Assembly (NCBI GenBank): GCA_963854835.1
Contig: OY978525.1
Coordinates: 82,087,855 to 82,151,854, forward strand
Length of the DNA: 64,000 bases
DNA from: Megamerina dolium
Taxonomy: Eukaryota > Arthropoda > Insecta > Diptera > Megamerinidae
Direction of reading: 5' to 3'
Each line of letters begins with the position of its first letter. The stretch's first letter is position 1. A model generated the notes under the pieces. That model did no database searches. It was given only the letters and a program-made list of their open reading frames with translations, and was not told where the DNA came from. Position numbers and translations under genes: made by a program. This document shows, piece after piece, positions 12,615-24,330 of the stretch.

Positions 12615-13008
12615 TTACAGCATTTCCATAATATTTACTTTTTTTGTTATACTCTTTTTGTTGATTATTACAATATTAACTTTATTCCAAATTTCAATAA
12701 TTTTCAATACTACTTCCGGAGTAAAATCCGAGTACGAAATCTTCTAACTCTTATTCTTGTAGCTATTGCCCAAAAATGTAATATTTTAAAATATTTCGAC
12801 CACTTGGCAAATTAAGTCCGCTCAAAACAATTGGGATAACAAACACGCCATAATTTTGATTCAGTAATCGACACAGACACCTCCAAATTAGGGGAACCAA
12901 TAGATATTGCAGATTCCATAATCGATAGGGCTAGAATTCGACATCTGTCAAACTGAGTTGTTAAAACAATTTCTTTCTTTTTCAGTTCAAAGTCTGACAT
13001 TTGCGAAA
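12615..13008. other. probable 5' untranslated part of the rosa-type mariner
   Basis: AT-rich. It may hold the 5' inverted repeat of the mariner starting at 13009, but I could not match one to the 3' end at 14141-14167. Confidence 0.35.
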
Positions 13009-14059
13009 ATGGATCGCTTAACTATCGCACAACGAATTCAAATTGTAAAAACCTACTACAAAAATGGTGATTCTGCCACAGCCACATATCGTGCTTTAAG
13101 AGGAGATTATGGTTTACATAATCGTCCAACTACGCAAGCAATTGGCAAAATTGTGAAGAAATATGAAGAGACTGGATCGGTTACAGATATTGTAAGGCCT
13201 GTTCATCATCGTTTCGCTCGTACCACCGAAAATATCGCTGCTGTAAGTGAAAGTGTTGCCGAAGACCCGAATGTGTCGATTCCTCGTCGTTCTCAGGAAT
13301 TAGGACTGTCTTACGAGACATTATGGCGTATTTTGCATTTGGATCTACACCTACATCCATATAAAATCCAGCTCACACAACAACTGAAGCCAGCTGACCA
13401 TTCACAACGTCGTAGATACGTCGAATGGGTGCTTGAACAACAGGCGATGGACGGCGATTTTTCGAACAAAATTTTCTTCAGCGACGAAGCACATTTCTCA
13501 CTCGGTGGGTATATTAACAAACAAAATTGTCGTATTTGGGGTTCTGAGAATCCTCAAGTTATTGAAGAGAGGCCACTACATCCACAAAAAGTCACTGCTT
13601 GGTGCGCTCTTTGGTCCGGAGGTGTGATTGGACCTTACTTCTTCGAAAACGACGATGGAACGACTGTCACCGTCAATTCGGAGCGTTATGGTCATATGAT
13701 AACCGACTTTTTTTTGGTTTCAACAAGACGGTGCCACATGCCACACAACTCGAGCGAATATGGCTTTATTGCAAGAGAAATTTTCTGGCCGCGTAATTTC
13801 TCGTCGTGGCGATATCAAGTGGCCACCAAGATCATGCGATTTGACACCGCTTGACTTTTTTTTGTGGGGCTACGCGAAAGACCGTGTTTATGCAGGTAAA
13901 CCTTTAACTCTTGAGCACCTAAAAACCAACATTCGTCACGTTATGGCTGAGATACCGCCCAATATGTGTCAAAAAGGGGTCGAAAATTACCTCAAAAGAA
14001 TCGATGCTTGCAACAATTCGCGTGGTGGTCATTTAAATGATGTAGTATTTCACACATAA
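13009..14059 (+). pseudogene. rosa-type mariner transposase, one frameshift
   Basis: The start ATG at 13009 opens MDRLTIAQRIQIVKTYYKNG, then helix-turn-helix DNA-binding domains (PTTQAIGKIVKKYEETGS; IPRRSQELGLSYETLWRIL). The first catalytic aspartate is in FFSDEAHFSLGGY. The frame shifts by one base at the T-run near 13708-13718. The next frame carries FQQDGATCHT, with the second aspartate, and RSCDLTPLDFF, with the third. There are 41 residues between the last two, the DD41D signature. The C-terminus (RGGHLNDVVFHT) ends in TAA at 14059, so the family is nearly complete at about 350 residues. The single homopolymer frameshift could be genuine or a sequencing error. Confidence 0.88.
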
Positions 14060-14167
14060 TGTCAACGTTCAAACTTTATAATAAAAAAGAAATATCATGA
14101 TAGAAAATATTTTATATGTGTTTTATTTACATTTACTTTTGAAACCGCAAAATGGATAACCCTTTAC
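13009..14167 (+). mobile_element. mariner element of the rosa (DD41D) type
   Basis: Holds the transposase in two frames (13009-14059) and a 3' end near 14141-14167. That end (GAAACCGC..., ending AACCCTTTAC) resembles the end of the second rosa-type relic at 36491 (reverse complement ends ACCCTTTAC), which supports it as the terminal inverted repeat. The 5' end was not located. The rosa lineage was first described in tephritids, which fits the suggested host. Confidence 0.75.
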
Positions 14168-14216
14168 ATTTCAGTTTTTCTCTCGTAAAATTTCTAATAA
14201 ATCTTCAATACTCTGC

Positions 14217-14395
<179 letters not shown>

Positions 14396-14799
14396 TTATA
14401 AATTATAATGTATATTAATATAATTAATTTAATTATTAATTAATAATTTAATAATAATAATTTAATCATTTATTAATTTAATTTACATGAAATCTTCTTA
14501 AAACATTGAATTATATAGATCGTTCTATCGTCTCAAATAAAGATTTCATACATTTCTCTAAATTTTATGTGTGTTTTTAAATTCTATCCAAAGGCCCTGT
14601 ATTAAGATAGGGCTATTTAATCTGTATTTTGAAAGCCCTGCAACTCACTTCTTTTACTTATACCACCATGTTCAAGAAATTTTGTTGCAAATTGGTATCA
14701 CCTACAAGTTCATTTTCCCTAACACTTTCTAATCTCTCCATTCATCATAAAAACCCATTCTGCTGCAATGTATTTGAAGCTGAATACGTGGTAAGGGCT
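14396..14799. other. non-coding, possible copia 3' flank
   Basis: The first 100 bp are TAAT-rich. The rest may be the C-terminal end and 3' part of the adjacent copia relic, but no LTR was recognised. Confidence 0.4.
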
Positions 14800-15110
14800 T
14801 AGTAAATATACATGCAACTTGATAGTCAATTGATATTTTTTGAATCACATTCATACCTTCCGAAACTTTTCTCTGATGAAAAAATGTTTGATTGTAATGT
14901 GTTTAGTTCTCCGATGGAATTTTGGATTTCGTGCTAATCTTACAGCCGCAAAATTATCTACTTGAAGCACTGGAATCTAAATATCCATATAATCTCTTTC
15001 GTCCCCTCCCTTGCAGCTAGAATTTCTGCTTCTGTTGTTGACTTAGCAACCGTGGTCTGTCTTTGACTTAACCAAGTCACAGTTAAACACCTTTGTCCAT
15101 GTTTCTTCTA
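14800..15110 (-). pseudogene. Ty1/copia retrotransposon RNase H relic
   Basis: On the minus strand, near 15075-15010, the frame reads QTTVAKSTTEAEILAARE, the copia RNase H signature (TxAxSTTEAEY). It is followed after stops or frameshifts by LQVDNFAAVRLARNP and then RTKHITIKHFFIREKF (14980-14870), matching the conserved DN..A..LA.NP and R.KHI.....FIRE blocks. These are the last domains of the copia polyprotein. RT, integrase and LTRs are absent. Nonsense changes show it is dead. Confidence 0.85.
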
Positions 15111-16482
15111 AAAACAATTCCAAGGTTAGTGGTGTCCGCAATATATCAAAACACTGCAAGAGAACTGCAGAATGTATTTAGTTTTCGAATCATTTTCTTC
15201 ACTCTAAAAACATATAATATTTATAAAGTATACGTATCTAAATAGAATAAGAATGAGTGATTGTAAAATATTAGGCAAATAGAATACTCCATTCGTTGCT
15301 TGTACAAGAAATTTGGAGTATTTCATTTGCAAATGTTGAGATTCTCTCATTCTTTTCAGTCTACATTCCATTATATTTCTATTTTATTCATTATAATTCA
15401 TATTTGCTCGGAGAGAATGAACGATAGATATTCTGATATACGTATCGTACTTATTAAAATTAAGATTGAGTTCTGTGTGATAAATATTTTAGTGAGTACG
15501 TGTGAGTAGTAACGGAAAAGATGGGTATATACTCGAGCATTCTCCATTTTTGATTGGTACTAACTAATCGTTATTGATTACTAGTCCAAAAATGCAGCTC
15601 CTTAATCATTGAGTCTATTTCACCAATTACTGTATCCTAAATCGTAAAATAGTGTCACTAGCCATTATAAACTCACAATTTATTGCACTCATTACACATA
15701 TGTACATATACATATATCATACAATACATACGAGTGTATATAGATATACGTACACACATATAGCTAATACATTGTATATGGTGTGGTTACACGAAGCCAT
15801 GTGTGCTCTGTTTTTTGTAATAGAATGGGATGTCACTAACAGAATTTAATTAAAAAGTCCAAATACACTACTCATCGGTCGGTATGCTCACCTATTTCTG
15901 TCTGATAAATGTCAGTCACCGAACCACATGCACATACGCACATTATCCCAAATTACTTAGAATTTTAACGGTTTTCTAAAAGCACAAAAAAAAAAACATT
16001 TTGAAAGGGTGTCAAATGATGTACTGTCGTCGTAATGCCAAATGTGATGTATCATAAATATGTTACTTGCGTTTACAAGCAACCCTATTAAAATTAACGC
16101 CAAATATACAAAGTACATGCAACATTTTTAATTTGATTTGTAGATAGTTATATCGTTGATTTACAATTTTAATTCATATACACTTACCCCACCACATCAG
16201 CCGCCTACTCCTCCCCATCTAAGTTTCTAGTATTGGCATCAATACTACACATAGTAATAGCTAACCCTTTTTCAGAATGCCACTTAGTCACGCATGTCCA
16301 CTTGTATTCCTGCTAGTATGGTAGTATGATAAGAGTGTGCGTACAATTAACCAAAAAATCGAAAAAGAATACGAGTATAAACACAACGAGAAATATTATT
16401 CTAAAAATTGTAGTCCAGAATTCATATTGAAGCCAATCCCAAATATTCTTTGGATTCGCATTATTTATATATTTGATCTAGT
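15111..16482. other. AT-rich non-coding stretch
   Basis: Nothing recognised. Short open frames (69 codons at 15300-15509, 65 at 15652-15849) look like chance. Confidence 0.4.
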
Positions 16483-18290
16483 TACTTACTTACTTATGTG
16501 GCCATAACAACCGAGTATCGATTTAGGCCGAAAATAACATGCTTCGCCAGCCATCTGTTCGTAGCATCGCCATTCAGTAACGTGGAGAAGAGTTCCCTCC
16601 ATAGGCTCTGTACACTCTGGACATCTGTAACCAGATTTCCATATCCATCACCACAAGAAGAGGCTCCGGGATTTAAACCGCCACTTAGGCGCTTGATCTT
16701 TTCCAAGAATTTTCGAGTTTCAGTTTTGTCGGTACACATCTCTCTCTCCTCACACTCGCGTCCTTTCAACTCTCTCTTCTTGCGCCTGAAAAGACGTCTC
16801 TCTGCACTCCTTAACAGCTCGCGTTACGCCTGCACGCAGGGTTTTTCTATAGGCGGCGTCTTTCTCTGCGGTAGCGTCGCGACACTCCTGATCATACCAC
16901 TCATTCCTCAGAGGCCGGTAGTAACCGATTACCTCCTCGGCAGCAGTAGTCATGGAGTGGGATATATGTGTCCACCGTGCGCATGTATCATTAAGTGGCG
17001 GAGTGTTCTGCATAAGCAGATCCGATAGTTGAGTGGCAAATGCATCTGCTGTCTCTGGTGATCGCAGCTTACTGACGTCGCGCTTTCTCTGTGTGGGACT
17101 TCTCTTGTTATTTGCGACACATAAACGTGTGCACACCTTAGCTGCAACAAGGTAGTCATCCGAGTCGATGTTGGCACCACGGATCGATTTCACGTCCATC
17201 ACACTGGAAGCATGCCTTCCGTCAATCACCACATGATCAATATGGTTTCGTTCATTGTTCTGGAGACAGCCATGTCGCTTTGTGGATGTCGAGATGCTGG
17301 AATCTGGTACCACTAATTACCATGTTTCGTGCTGCGGCAAAGTCGATCAGCCTCATTCCGTTATTGGAGGTGTTCTGGTGGAAGCTGAATTTTCCGACAG
17401 TTGGACCAAAGGTACCTTCCTTGCCACCCTGGCATTAAAGGCGCCAAGCACGATTTTGATATCGTGGCAGGGCAGCGGACGTAAGCTTCTTCGGGGCGCT
17501 GAAAGAAGCTCTCCCTGGTCACATTGTCCTTCTCGTCCGTCGGAGCGTGGGCATATATAAGGCTGATGTTGAAGAATTTTGCCTTGATGCGGATTGTGGC
17601 CAGCCGCTCGTTCACAGGCGTAAAATGTGAGACAAGATGTCGTAATCTCTTGCTGACCAAAAATCCACATCCTAATTCGTGCCTTTCAGCATGGCAACTG
17701 TAGTAGATGTCACAGGACGCTCTTTTGGAGCAGCCCTGTCCTGTCCATCGCATTTCCTGGAGAGCGGTGATGTCAGCTCTGTATTTTTCGAGGACATCAA
17801 CCAGCTGGATAGAGGCACCCTCCCTATAAAGGGACCGTATATTCCAGGTGCATATACGTAAATCATGTTCCTTTTTTCGTTTGCGGGGGCCATCAACAAT
17901 AGCGGTAGTCCTTATCCGAGGTGTTGTTTTTTCCTTCACTGGGGGGATTTTTTATGTGGCGGGTCCCAAACCCAACGCACAACCTCTAGTCGAGGAGATT
18001 TTCGCCACTCACTTCAGCAGCCTCCTAGCGGGTGCCAGGAGGACGATGCTCGGTAGTCACCACGTGGAGGGCGCCCATGAATAATAATGAAGGCGGCATC
18101 GCATAGAAAGCAGAGCAAGCTACATGACTACCCCTCATTAACAACTAAAGGTACCATCACATAGCGCTCAGATCAAACTACACAACAGCCAGTGAGTTGA
18201 CTTGCGATGAGTTCAACAAGGATTGCGCTAGCCCCACCCCGTTGAGGCAGTTAGACACGTTACCTTGAGAAAACACCACCAGATCTAGTT
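16483..18290 (-). mobile_element. RTE-clade retrotransposon, deletion derivative lacking the RT (copy B)
   Basis: The 3' end has the short tandem tail (ACTTACTT on the plus strand, 16483-16496) and the GTGGCCATAACAACC block. At 16556-16560 it jumps from the extreme C-terminal region straight to the linker upstream of the RT, so the whole RT domain is missing. The endonuclease ORF survives at 17361-17939 (minus strand; start MKEKTTPRIRTT). It includes LRICTWNIRSLYREG (catalytic N), LQEMRWTGQG (catalytic E) and IYAHAPTDEKDN, then frameshifts. The linker lies at 16750-17313. The region to about 18290 probably holds the 5' untranslated part. It resembles copy 52297-55277 closely. Confidence 0.85.
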
Positions 18291-18879
18291 ATTTTCATTA
18301 TTTTATTTATTCCTTAACCCATTTTGGATCGGTACAAGATCCCGATGAATTTTTTTGTTGTAACTTTGAAAATAGGTTAATTTAGAAAAATCTGTTTACA
18401 TTTTCCATCAATCTGTAAGAGTTTTTATAAGCTTTATAGCTTGTGCGGTAGTTTTCTACCCCTAAAAATATATTCATAGAAAATTAAATTTTATAGTACG
18501 ACAATCTATAACGACCTCATACGTTTACCCCTACTTCCCTAGAGTATAGATTTTTATGTTTGTTAACTTCTGTTGCTTTCGTCGTCAAGTCTCATTGCCG
18601 AATCATTGCCAAAAGTTTAATTTGTGTTCAGAATGCATAAAGAAAAAATTATAAAAAGTCGGGTTTTTAATTTAAGTTAAAATATTGTATTTAAATTCTT
18701 TAAGTTTTTTTCAATAGAGAATTCGGGACTCATTTGAACAGGGAACAAACTTTAAGTTAAATATTGTATGCCATTCTGAGAAGAAAGGAAGAAGTGCATA
18801 ATTCAGTAAGTGACACCTGTAAAATGTAACAAATTACAATATTCCGCTATTTTTAAGTCTACACAATTGCAAAGAGAAA
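18291..18879. other. non-coding, possibly part of a BEL/Pao LTR
   Basis: Nothing definite. The 3' LTR of the adjacent BEL/Pao element may extend here, but its outer boundary is not visible. Confidence 0.3.
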
Positions 18880-19012
18880 TTTAAAGATAGAGCATATGAC
18901 TGCATTGAGAGATAAAGATATACTCGTAAACTAGTAAAGAAGAAGGCGAAACCCTAAGGCGAAGATACATAAGCGACGGCGCTGCATATTAATTACTCAC
19001 AGCGGCGTAACA
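18880..19012 (-). repeat. putative start of the 3' LTR of the BEL/Pao element
   Basis: On the minus strand a purine tract (CTGAGGGGGGGA, 19013-19024) is followed directly by TGTTACGCCGCTGTG. This is the usual arrangement of polypurine tract followed by an LTR opening with TG, and TGTTACG is a common BEL-family LTR start. Only the inner end can be placed. The outer end is unknown. Confidence 0.55.
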
Positions 19013-22000
19013 TCCCCCCCTCAGTAAACTTCGTGCATACAATGCATGGGGTTTACGTCCTTACATCAAGTTTCTCCAGCTTTACCGATGGTCTCGTGAC
19101 CATCGGTGCGCATCGCTGCGCACCACTCCATCTTTTGCACAATTAACATCAACGACAGTTCCTTTCCGCCAGGTGTTTCGCTTTGCGTTATCATCTACGA
19201 TTATTACAACGTCATTTATTTCAATTGGATTGGAAGGAGTTTGAAACCATTTGGGTCGTCGTGTAAGGCAAGATGCACGTTCCCGGATCCAACGCTTTCA
19301 AAATTGATCTGCAACTTGACAAGCAATTCGAAAGTTAATGCTTCCATTTCCTGCGAAACGAGGGGAACGTATGTTAGAGGATGTGAGTTCAGAATATGCT
19401 CCACATCCGTCATAGCTCTTCGTCGGCTCAACCAAAAGTTGGTACAATGTCCATTAGGATAGATTTCACAGAACGAGCCATTCTTTCAACAGCCTCCCAT
19501 GTAGAGTATGGCTGGGGGTATGAAATGCCACTCGATTGCAGGATAACGATGCTCAAGTTCATCAGATGAGAAGCGCTCAATTTCGTTCTGTAGAAATTTG
19601 TGCCATTGTCCGACCAAATACATCGTGGTGCGCCCCGGCGGGCAATAAATTGTTTTAGTACCAGCAAAAATTAATCCATAGAAAGCGAAAGAGCTATCTC
19701 CAAATGCACTGCACGAACGGTAAGCCATGTGAATAATACTCCCCATTGCCTCTCTAGGCGCCTACCAACAGTTATTTCAAAAGGACCGAAGTACTCGATA
19801 CCAGTGTTTATGAATGGGCGTGAAAACGCAGCAAATCTTTCAGGTGGTAATGCTGCTATTTCTGGAGGTTGTGGGAGTGCACGACGGTTGCAGCACAATT
19901 GACATTTCTTAGCGGTTTCCCGAACTAGTGCTCTCAAGCCAAGAACACTATATCGCTGCCGCATTTCGTTTACCACGATCTCATTGTGATGAAGATGAAA
20001 TTTGCGGTAAAAGAAATCTGCAATAAGATATGTTACCTGATGACGACGAATTATAATTATTGAGCGCCGAGTATCATAATCAACAATTCCCTTTGCATCA
20101 ATTCTTCCCTTCACTCTAAGTATTTCGAAGCTGTCTAAATTTAGCGAATATTTGTAGATTGCATTCTTATGGGAAATGGGCCCGCCGAGCTGTAAGTTCT
20201 ATATCTCTTGTCCAAATACCTCTTCTTGGCAATTTCGTATAACGACAAGCTCTTCATGTCCCCTTTTTCTACCAGATTTACAACTTTAGCAGGTCGCTTA
20301 CATCTCTGCCATAATATACGTAGAAATTTCATAACATACCACGCAGTATTTTCCACTTACTAAAACGCATTGAATCAGGTCTGATGACTGCCAATGACGA
20401 AAAGTAGGTTGAGCAATTTCTACATGACCGATAAATTCGTGCTCGTTATCTGTAGCGACGTTGAGATCTGTTTTTGGCCACTGCTCCTCAGGCAAGTACA
20501 AAAAGGTCGGTCCACTAAACCATCTGGACGCGTTATTAAATTCTGGATGGGCGGACCATTTGGTGGCTTCATCCCCGACATTGTCTGAGGAAGAGACCCA
20601 TCTCCACTCTTGAATGTGAGAATTTTGAAGTAATTCACTTATGCGAACTGGTACAAACTGGTGAAATTTCCTTGCATCAGACTTATTCAATATAGTCCAT
20701 TTTTTAAGTCTAACCAAAAGACGTACCGATCCAAATGAACAGATAATTCGCTGATAACTAATTTTGCTAAACCTAGACCTGATATGGCAGCCATTAATTC
20801 AAACCGTGGGATGGATATAAACTTTAGGGGCGCAATTCGCGTTTTTGAGGCGACTAAACTGCAAGCAACTTTATTGTGTTGTATGGCACGCAAATAAACT
20901 GCAGCTGCGTAATCATCTTTGCTTGCATCTACAAAAACATGTCATTCAATTCGCTCTGCTGAACTTACTGAGTTATAACAACAAGAAATTCGTATTTCCT
21001 GAAGAGAATGTAGACCCCGAATCCATCGCCACCACTTTCCCATTTCTTCTTGACGAATGGTCTCACACCATGTTACGCCAGAACGCCGTATTTCTTGCAT
21101 CAGGATTTTCGCGTAAATGATAAAGAACCCTAAGAGACCTGATGACTCGAATATTGTCATTACGACCCTCAAAATTTGACGTTTCGTGGGTATAACGCTC
21201 TCGTTGAAGACCTCCTTTGAAAGCTTTGCAAAATATCGCAATACGTCAGGCCCGGTGACCACCACATTCCCAAAAATTTCTCATGGTACTCATCCGGCTG
21301 CTCAATGTACTTATCAGCTTGTTCACATTTACCAGTCTACGCGAACAAAACGCTTGGATCTTTCGTACAGAAGCCGCAAGTTCAATCACATCACATTCTC
21401 GGTTGGTGCTTTGTAACCAATCATCCACAAACGTATTGTCTAAAATAGCCTTCACAGCTACAGGGTGATCTTGTTGAAAACGAAGTGCATTTTTATTTTT
21501 TACAAAATTAGCAAGAGCATGTTGCACTAAATGTCATCACATGCATTACATATACCCCTGGAGCTTTTATGATATCGTCATTTCGGCACAGGAACTGTTG
21601 TGCAGTTTGGTCTTCTTTTCTAATACAAACTTGGTGAAACATATCACGTATGTCGCCTGACAACGCTATTGGCTGCTCGCGAAAACGTAATAGCACGCCC
21701 TAAGTCCTTTCATAAGAGCAGAATTAAGAGCAATGTTATTTACCGCGGTGTTTTATTTTTATTAGGATTGGTAACAGTAAACATTGGGATATACCAGGCT
21801 TTGACACCAACAGAGATTTCAGTTTCGTTCAATTTTCTAATATACCCCCTCTGTTCATAATCACGAATGGTGCTATCATAAATTTCTTTAAATCGGAATT
21901 GCTACAGATTCTAGCCTCAAGGAATTGTAAGCGCCGGTGTATTTCCATAGAAGTCCAGTTTCCCATCGATTCTCCAGAGGAAGGTATTTTGTTGTGCCGC

Positions 22001-22215
22001 CATTATGTGCAGCGAACGCTCGTCTTTCTTTGAAACGAGGGGTGCAGATTCGCGTATACCAACAGACTCTAATGAAAAGTGTGCCTTTACCAATTCTTCC
22101 AGGCGCTTATCACCATTGCAAGCGCAGATATTCATTATTCGTTGGGGTGACTCTTTACTTCTATCGTCACGTCCATACACAGGCCAGCCGAGTTTGCATC
22201 GAGCTGCAAGGAGTT
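19013..22215 (-). pseudogene. BEL/Pao LTR retrotransposon pol relic
   Basis: Domains in order on the minus strand: the region before the RT (HFSLESVGIRES, 21917-22180); the RT (IALSGDIRDMFHQVCI, 21508-21696; NTFVDDWLQST with the catalytic DD, 21246-21527); the RT-RNase H connection (20942-21265); an RNase H-like block (IPRFELMAAISGLGLAKLV, 20687-20893; WRWVSSSDNVGDEATKW, 20298-20717); the integrase zinc finger (HLHHNEIV...CQLC, 19671-20114); the integrase core (SDNGTNF, 19428-19667); and the region after it (19216-19431). Frameshifts separate almost every block. The first integrase acidic residue reads GIEYFGPF rather than the usual D in that motif. A SINE abuts the 5' end near 22248, so the 5' LTR, gag and protease are gone. 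Confidence 0.88.
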
Positions 22216-22247
22216 CATCTCTTTAATTTTATCGAGTTTCCTCGAGA

Positions 22248-22495
22248 ATATAAATATGTGGCACTTAAAGCACCGAAGGGCTCATTGGCTGAGCTTCTCT
22301 TCCATTCCCGTTGTGCGTATTAAATTTTGGACAGTATTAGAAGGGACCTACTTATTTTAGCCGGTTCCGAACGGCAGAACCCTTGTGACATCACTTTTTC
22401 TGAGCTTTAACACAGAGTTCTTTTAGATGCTTTTTCATGGCAAGTTGTTACTGTCGGAAGAATTGCCAATTGCTTGCCGACAGGTGGGTATATAC
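22248..22495 (-). repeat. SINE copy, 5'-truncated
   Basis: Reverse complement of the SINE body and tail, starting at the AATATGTGGCACTTAAAGC tail block and ending near CGACAGGTGGGTAT. The tRNA-like head is missing. It is inserted at the 5' edge of the BEL/Pao relic. Confidence 0.85.
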
Positions 22496-23424
22496 AAAAA
22501 ATGAGAACTGAGTGTTCAGCATATCCAAATTTCAAAGTATTGCCAAATTGATAAAAAAAATATTATATTTTTTTATTTGTCCGTAATTGACATTAAGAGA
22601 ATGGACATCAGACATCAATTGATCGAAATTAATTAAAAATAAGTAAATTACTTTTTTTTTGTGCAGGGTCGTTTTACATGGAATTTACCAATTTACAACA
22701 TAAAAAGGTTTCTTCTGATAATATACATACTAGAGCCTTTTGTGCGTGAATTGAACAATGTTCTATCATCTGTTGATCAGTTTTCATTTTCTTTGCATTC
22801 CCTGATTAACATCACCACGTCAAAAACACCTTTCTACATAAAACAAAATATCATAATTCCCACAGTAGCTGAAAAGTTTTATTTCTCAATTAGACATATG
22901 TACGTCGTTTCTTCTAAAATGTCAAAACAATTTGAATAGAAGCGATTTTTCAAAATTGATCACTCACCTTTGGGGATTCCTGCTGAAACAACATATTCCT
23001 TTTTTCATATCATTAATTGCAGAAAATGGTATAGTATAATTGCGTTCTATTCTCAAAAATAGACCACATTAAGGGTTAAATAGCTACAAATCCATTGATG
23101 AAGGCTTCTATGAAAACGAACGAACACACAGGCAAAGAGACAGCAATTGAAGAGGAGATCGACAGCAAAAGAAATCATATTGTAATTTGTGATTAATGAC
23201 ACACGTCTGAATGAACAGATATCATTTTCGGAATCGGAATCGGAAAATGTCGATTAGCTACAAAGGTAATTGCTCTATAGTGTAGATGGTACCAGTCTTG
23301 AGGAGGAGTAAGCTGAACTACCTCTATATGGTATTTGATTATTTTCTTTAATTTGTTTTTTTTAATTTTTGTTTCGATTTTCGGACTTAATTGCACATAT
23401 GACGTTAGTTTTCGGCGCATGATG
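22496..23424. other. non-coding, nothing recognised
   Basis: A 92-codon open frame at 22661-22939 (+) has no recognised family. It is treated as chance. Confidence 0.4.
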
Positions 23425-23535
23425 TTTCGAGTTTGAATTTCGGCCGCGGCAAATATATAGCAAAAAAATAATTATTCTTTCAAACAGTGCCGACCACTCG
23501 GCAAGCATAGTGATGTCACAAGGGTAAACTCTATG
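23425..23535 (+). repeat. degenerate SINE fragment
   Basis: The blocks TTTCAAACAGTGCCGACC, CTCGGCAAGCA and GTGATGTCACAAGGGT follow the SINE body order with a deletion between them. Old and partial. Confidence 0.5.
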
Positions 23536-23939
23536 TATAAATATGTCTCCTCTAATATTTCACAAATTTCATGGTCATTAGAATTAATTGTGATCTATTT
23601 TATCTGAATTTAAAATGCTGGCCAGTCGTATTTATTTGTTGCTCACAATAACAGTTGGACAGGTTCTACAGTATTTCGCTCGACAGTTATTTTCCAATTT
23701 GGCCTTTCTCTCTGTTGATGTGTTTCAGCGGATTCCGAGTGCTCCACCTTGTTGACTAAAACTCAAAATGACCGACCTAGTCCTAGGCACAAAAAGAAAT
23801 TGTTTTTAATTCAAAAAAATATTAGACTGGGCCCATTTACGAAAATTAGTTTTCCTTTTTAATGGACAGGCATATTATGAGTACATATGAGTATTATTAT
23901 AATTAATTTTTAAAAAAAACCAATTAAGTGATTTTAATC
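23536..23939. other. non-coding, nothing recognised
   Basis: AT-rich. No feature recognised. Confidence 0.4.
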
Positions 23940-24181
23940 AGTTCGTTGTCATCACAGCAAGTGATCAGTCAGTGGTAAGAGTCGTGTCTTGTAATTGTAC
24001 TGCAACACAACATCTCTTAGTACAGCATTTATCTGACCAGGAATTGTGGGATATTGTTGAAGAGGTTCCGAATTTTGATCATTTTCCTCGTCATACTCAA
24101 CCGCTCGAGAGAGATGTTAAAATTATTACTGAGGCTTCAACAAAAGTGTTGGGTGAAGTATCCAAAGATGACTTTATTTGA
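23940..24181 (+). pseudogene. fragment of an uncharacterised conserved insect ORF
   Basis: The open frame reads VPNFDHFPRHTQPLERDVKI, then ITEASTKVLGE...DDFI before a stop. From memory, a motif of this type (FP.HTQ.VER.VK..TEAS) occurs at the C-terminus of uncharacterised insect proteins that are often repeated in genomes. I cannot name the family. The fragment lacks a start and any larger context, so it is probably a transposon-borne or retrocopied scrap. Confidence 0.3.
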
Positions 24182-24330
24182 GCTATTTGGACTATAAAAT
24201 ATATTATATCGGATAGTAATTCAATGTAAGCATTGTTTAGTATAAAGTAAGTAACTAATTTTTGTGCAAAAATATCCTTAATCCGACCCAACATTGGTAT
24301 GGAGTATTGTGAAAACCGTACACATATTTT

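Noticed and set aside
22661..22939. 92-codon open frame
   Set aside because: Unrecognised and in AT-rich sequence; probably chance.
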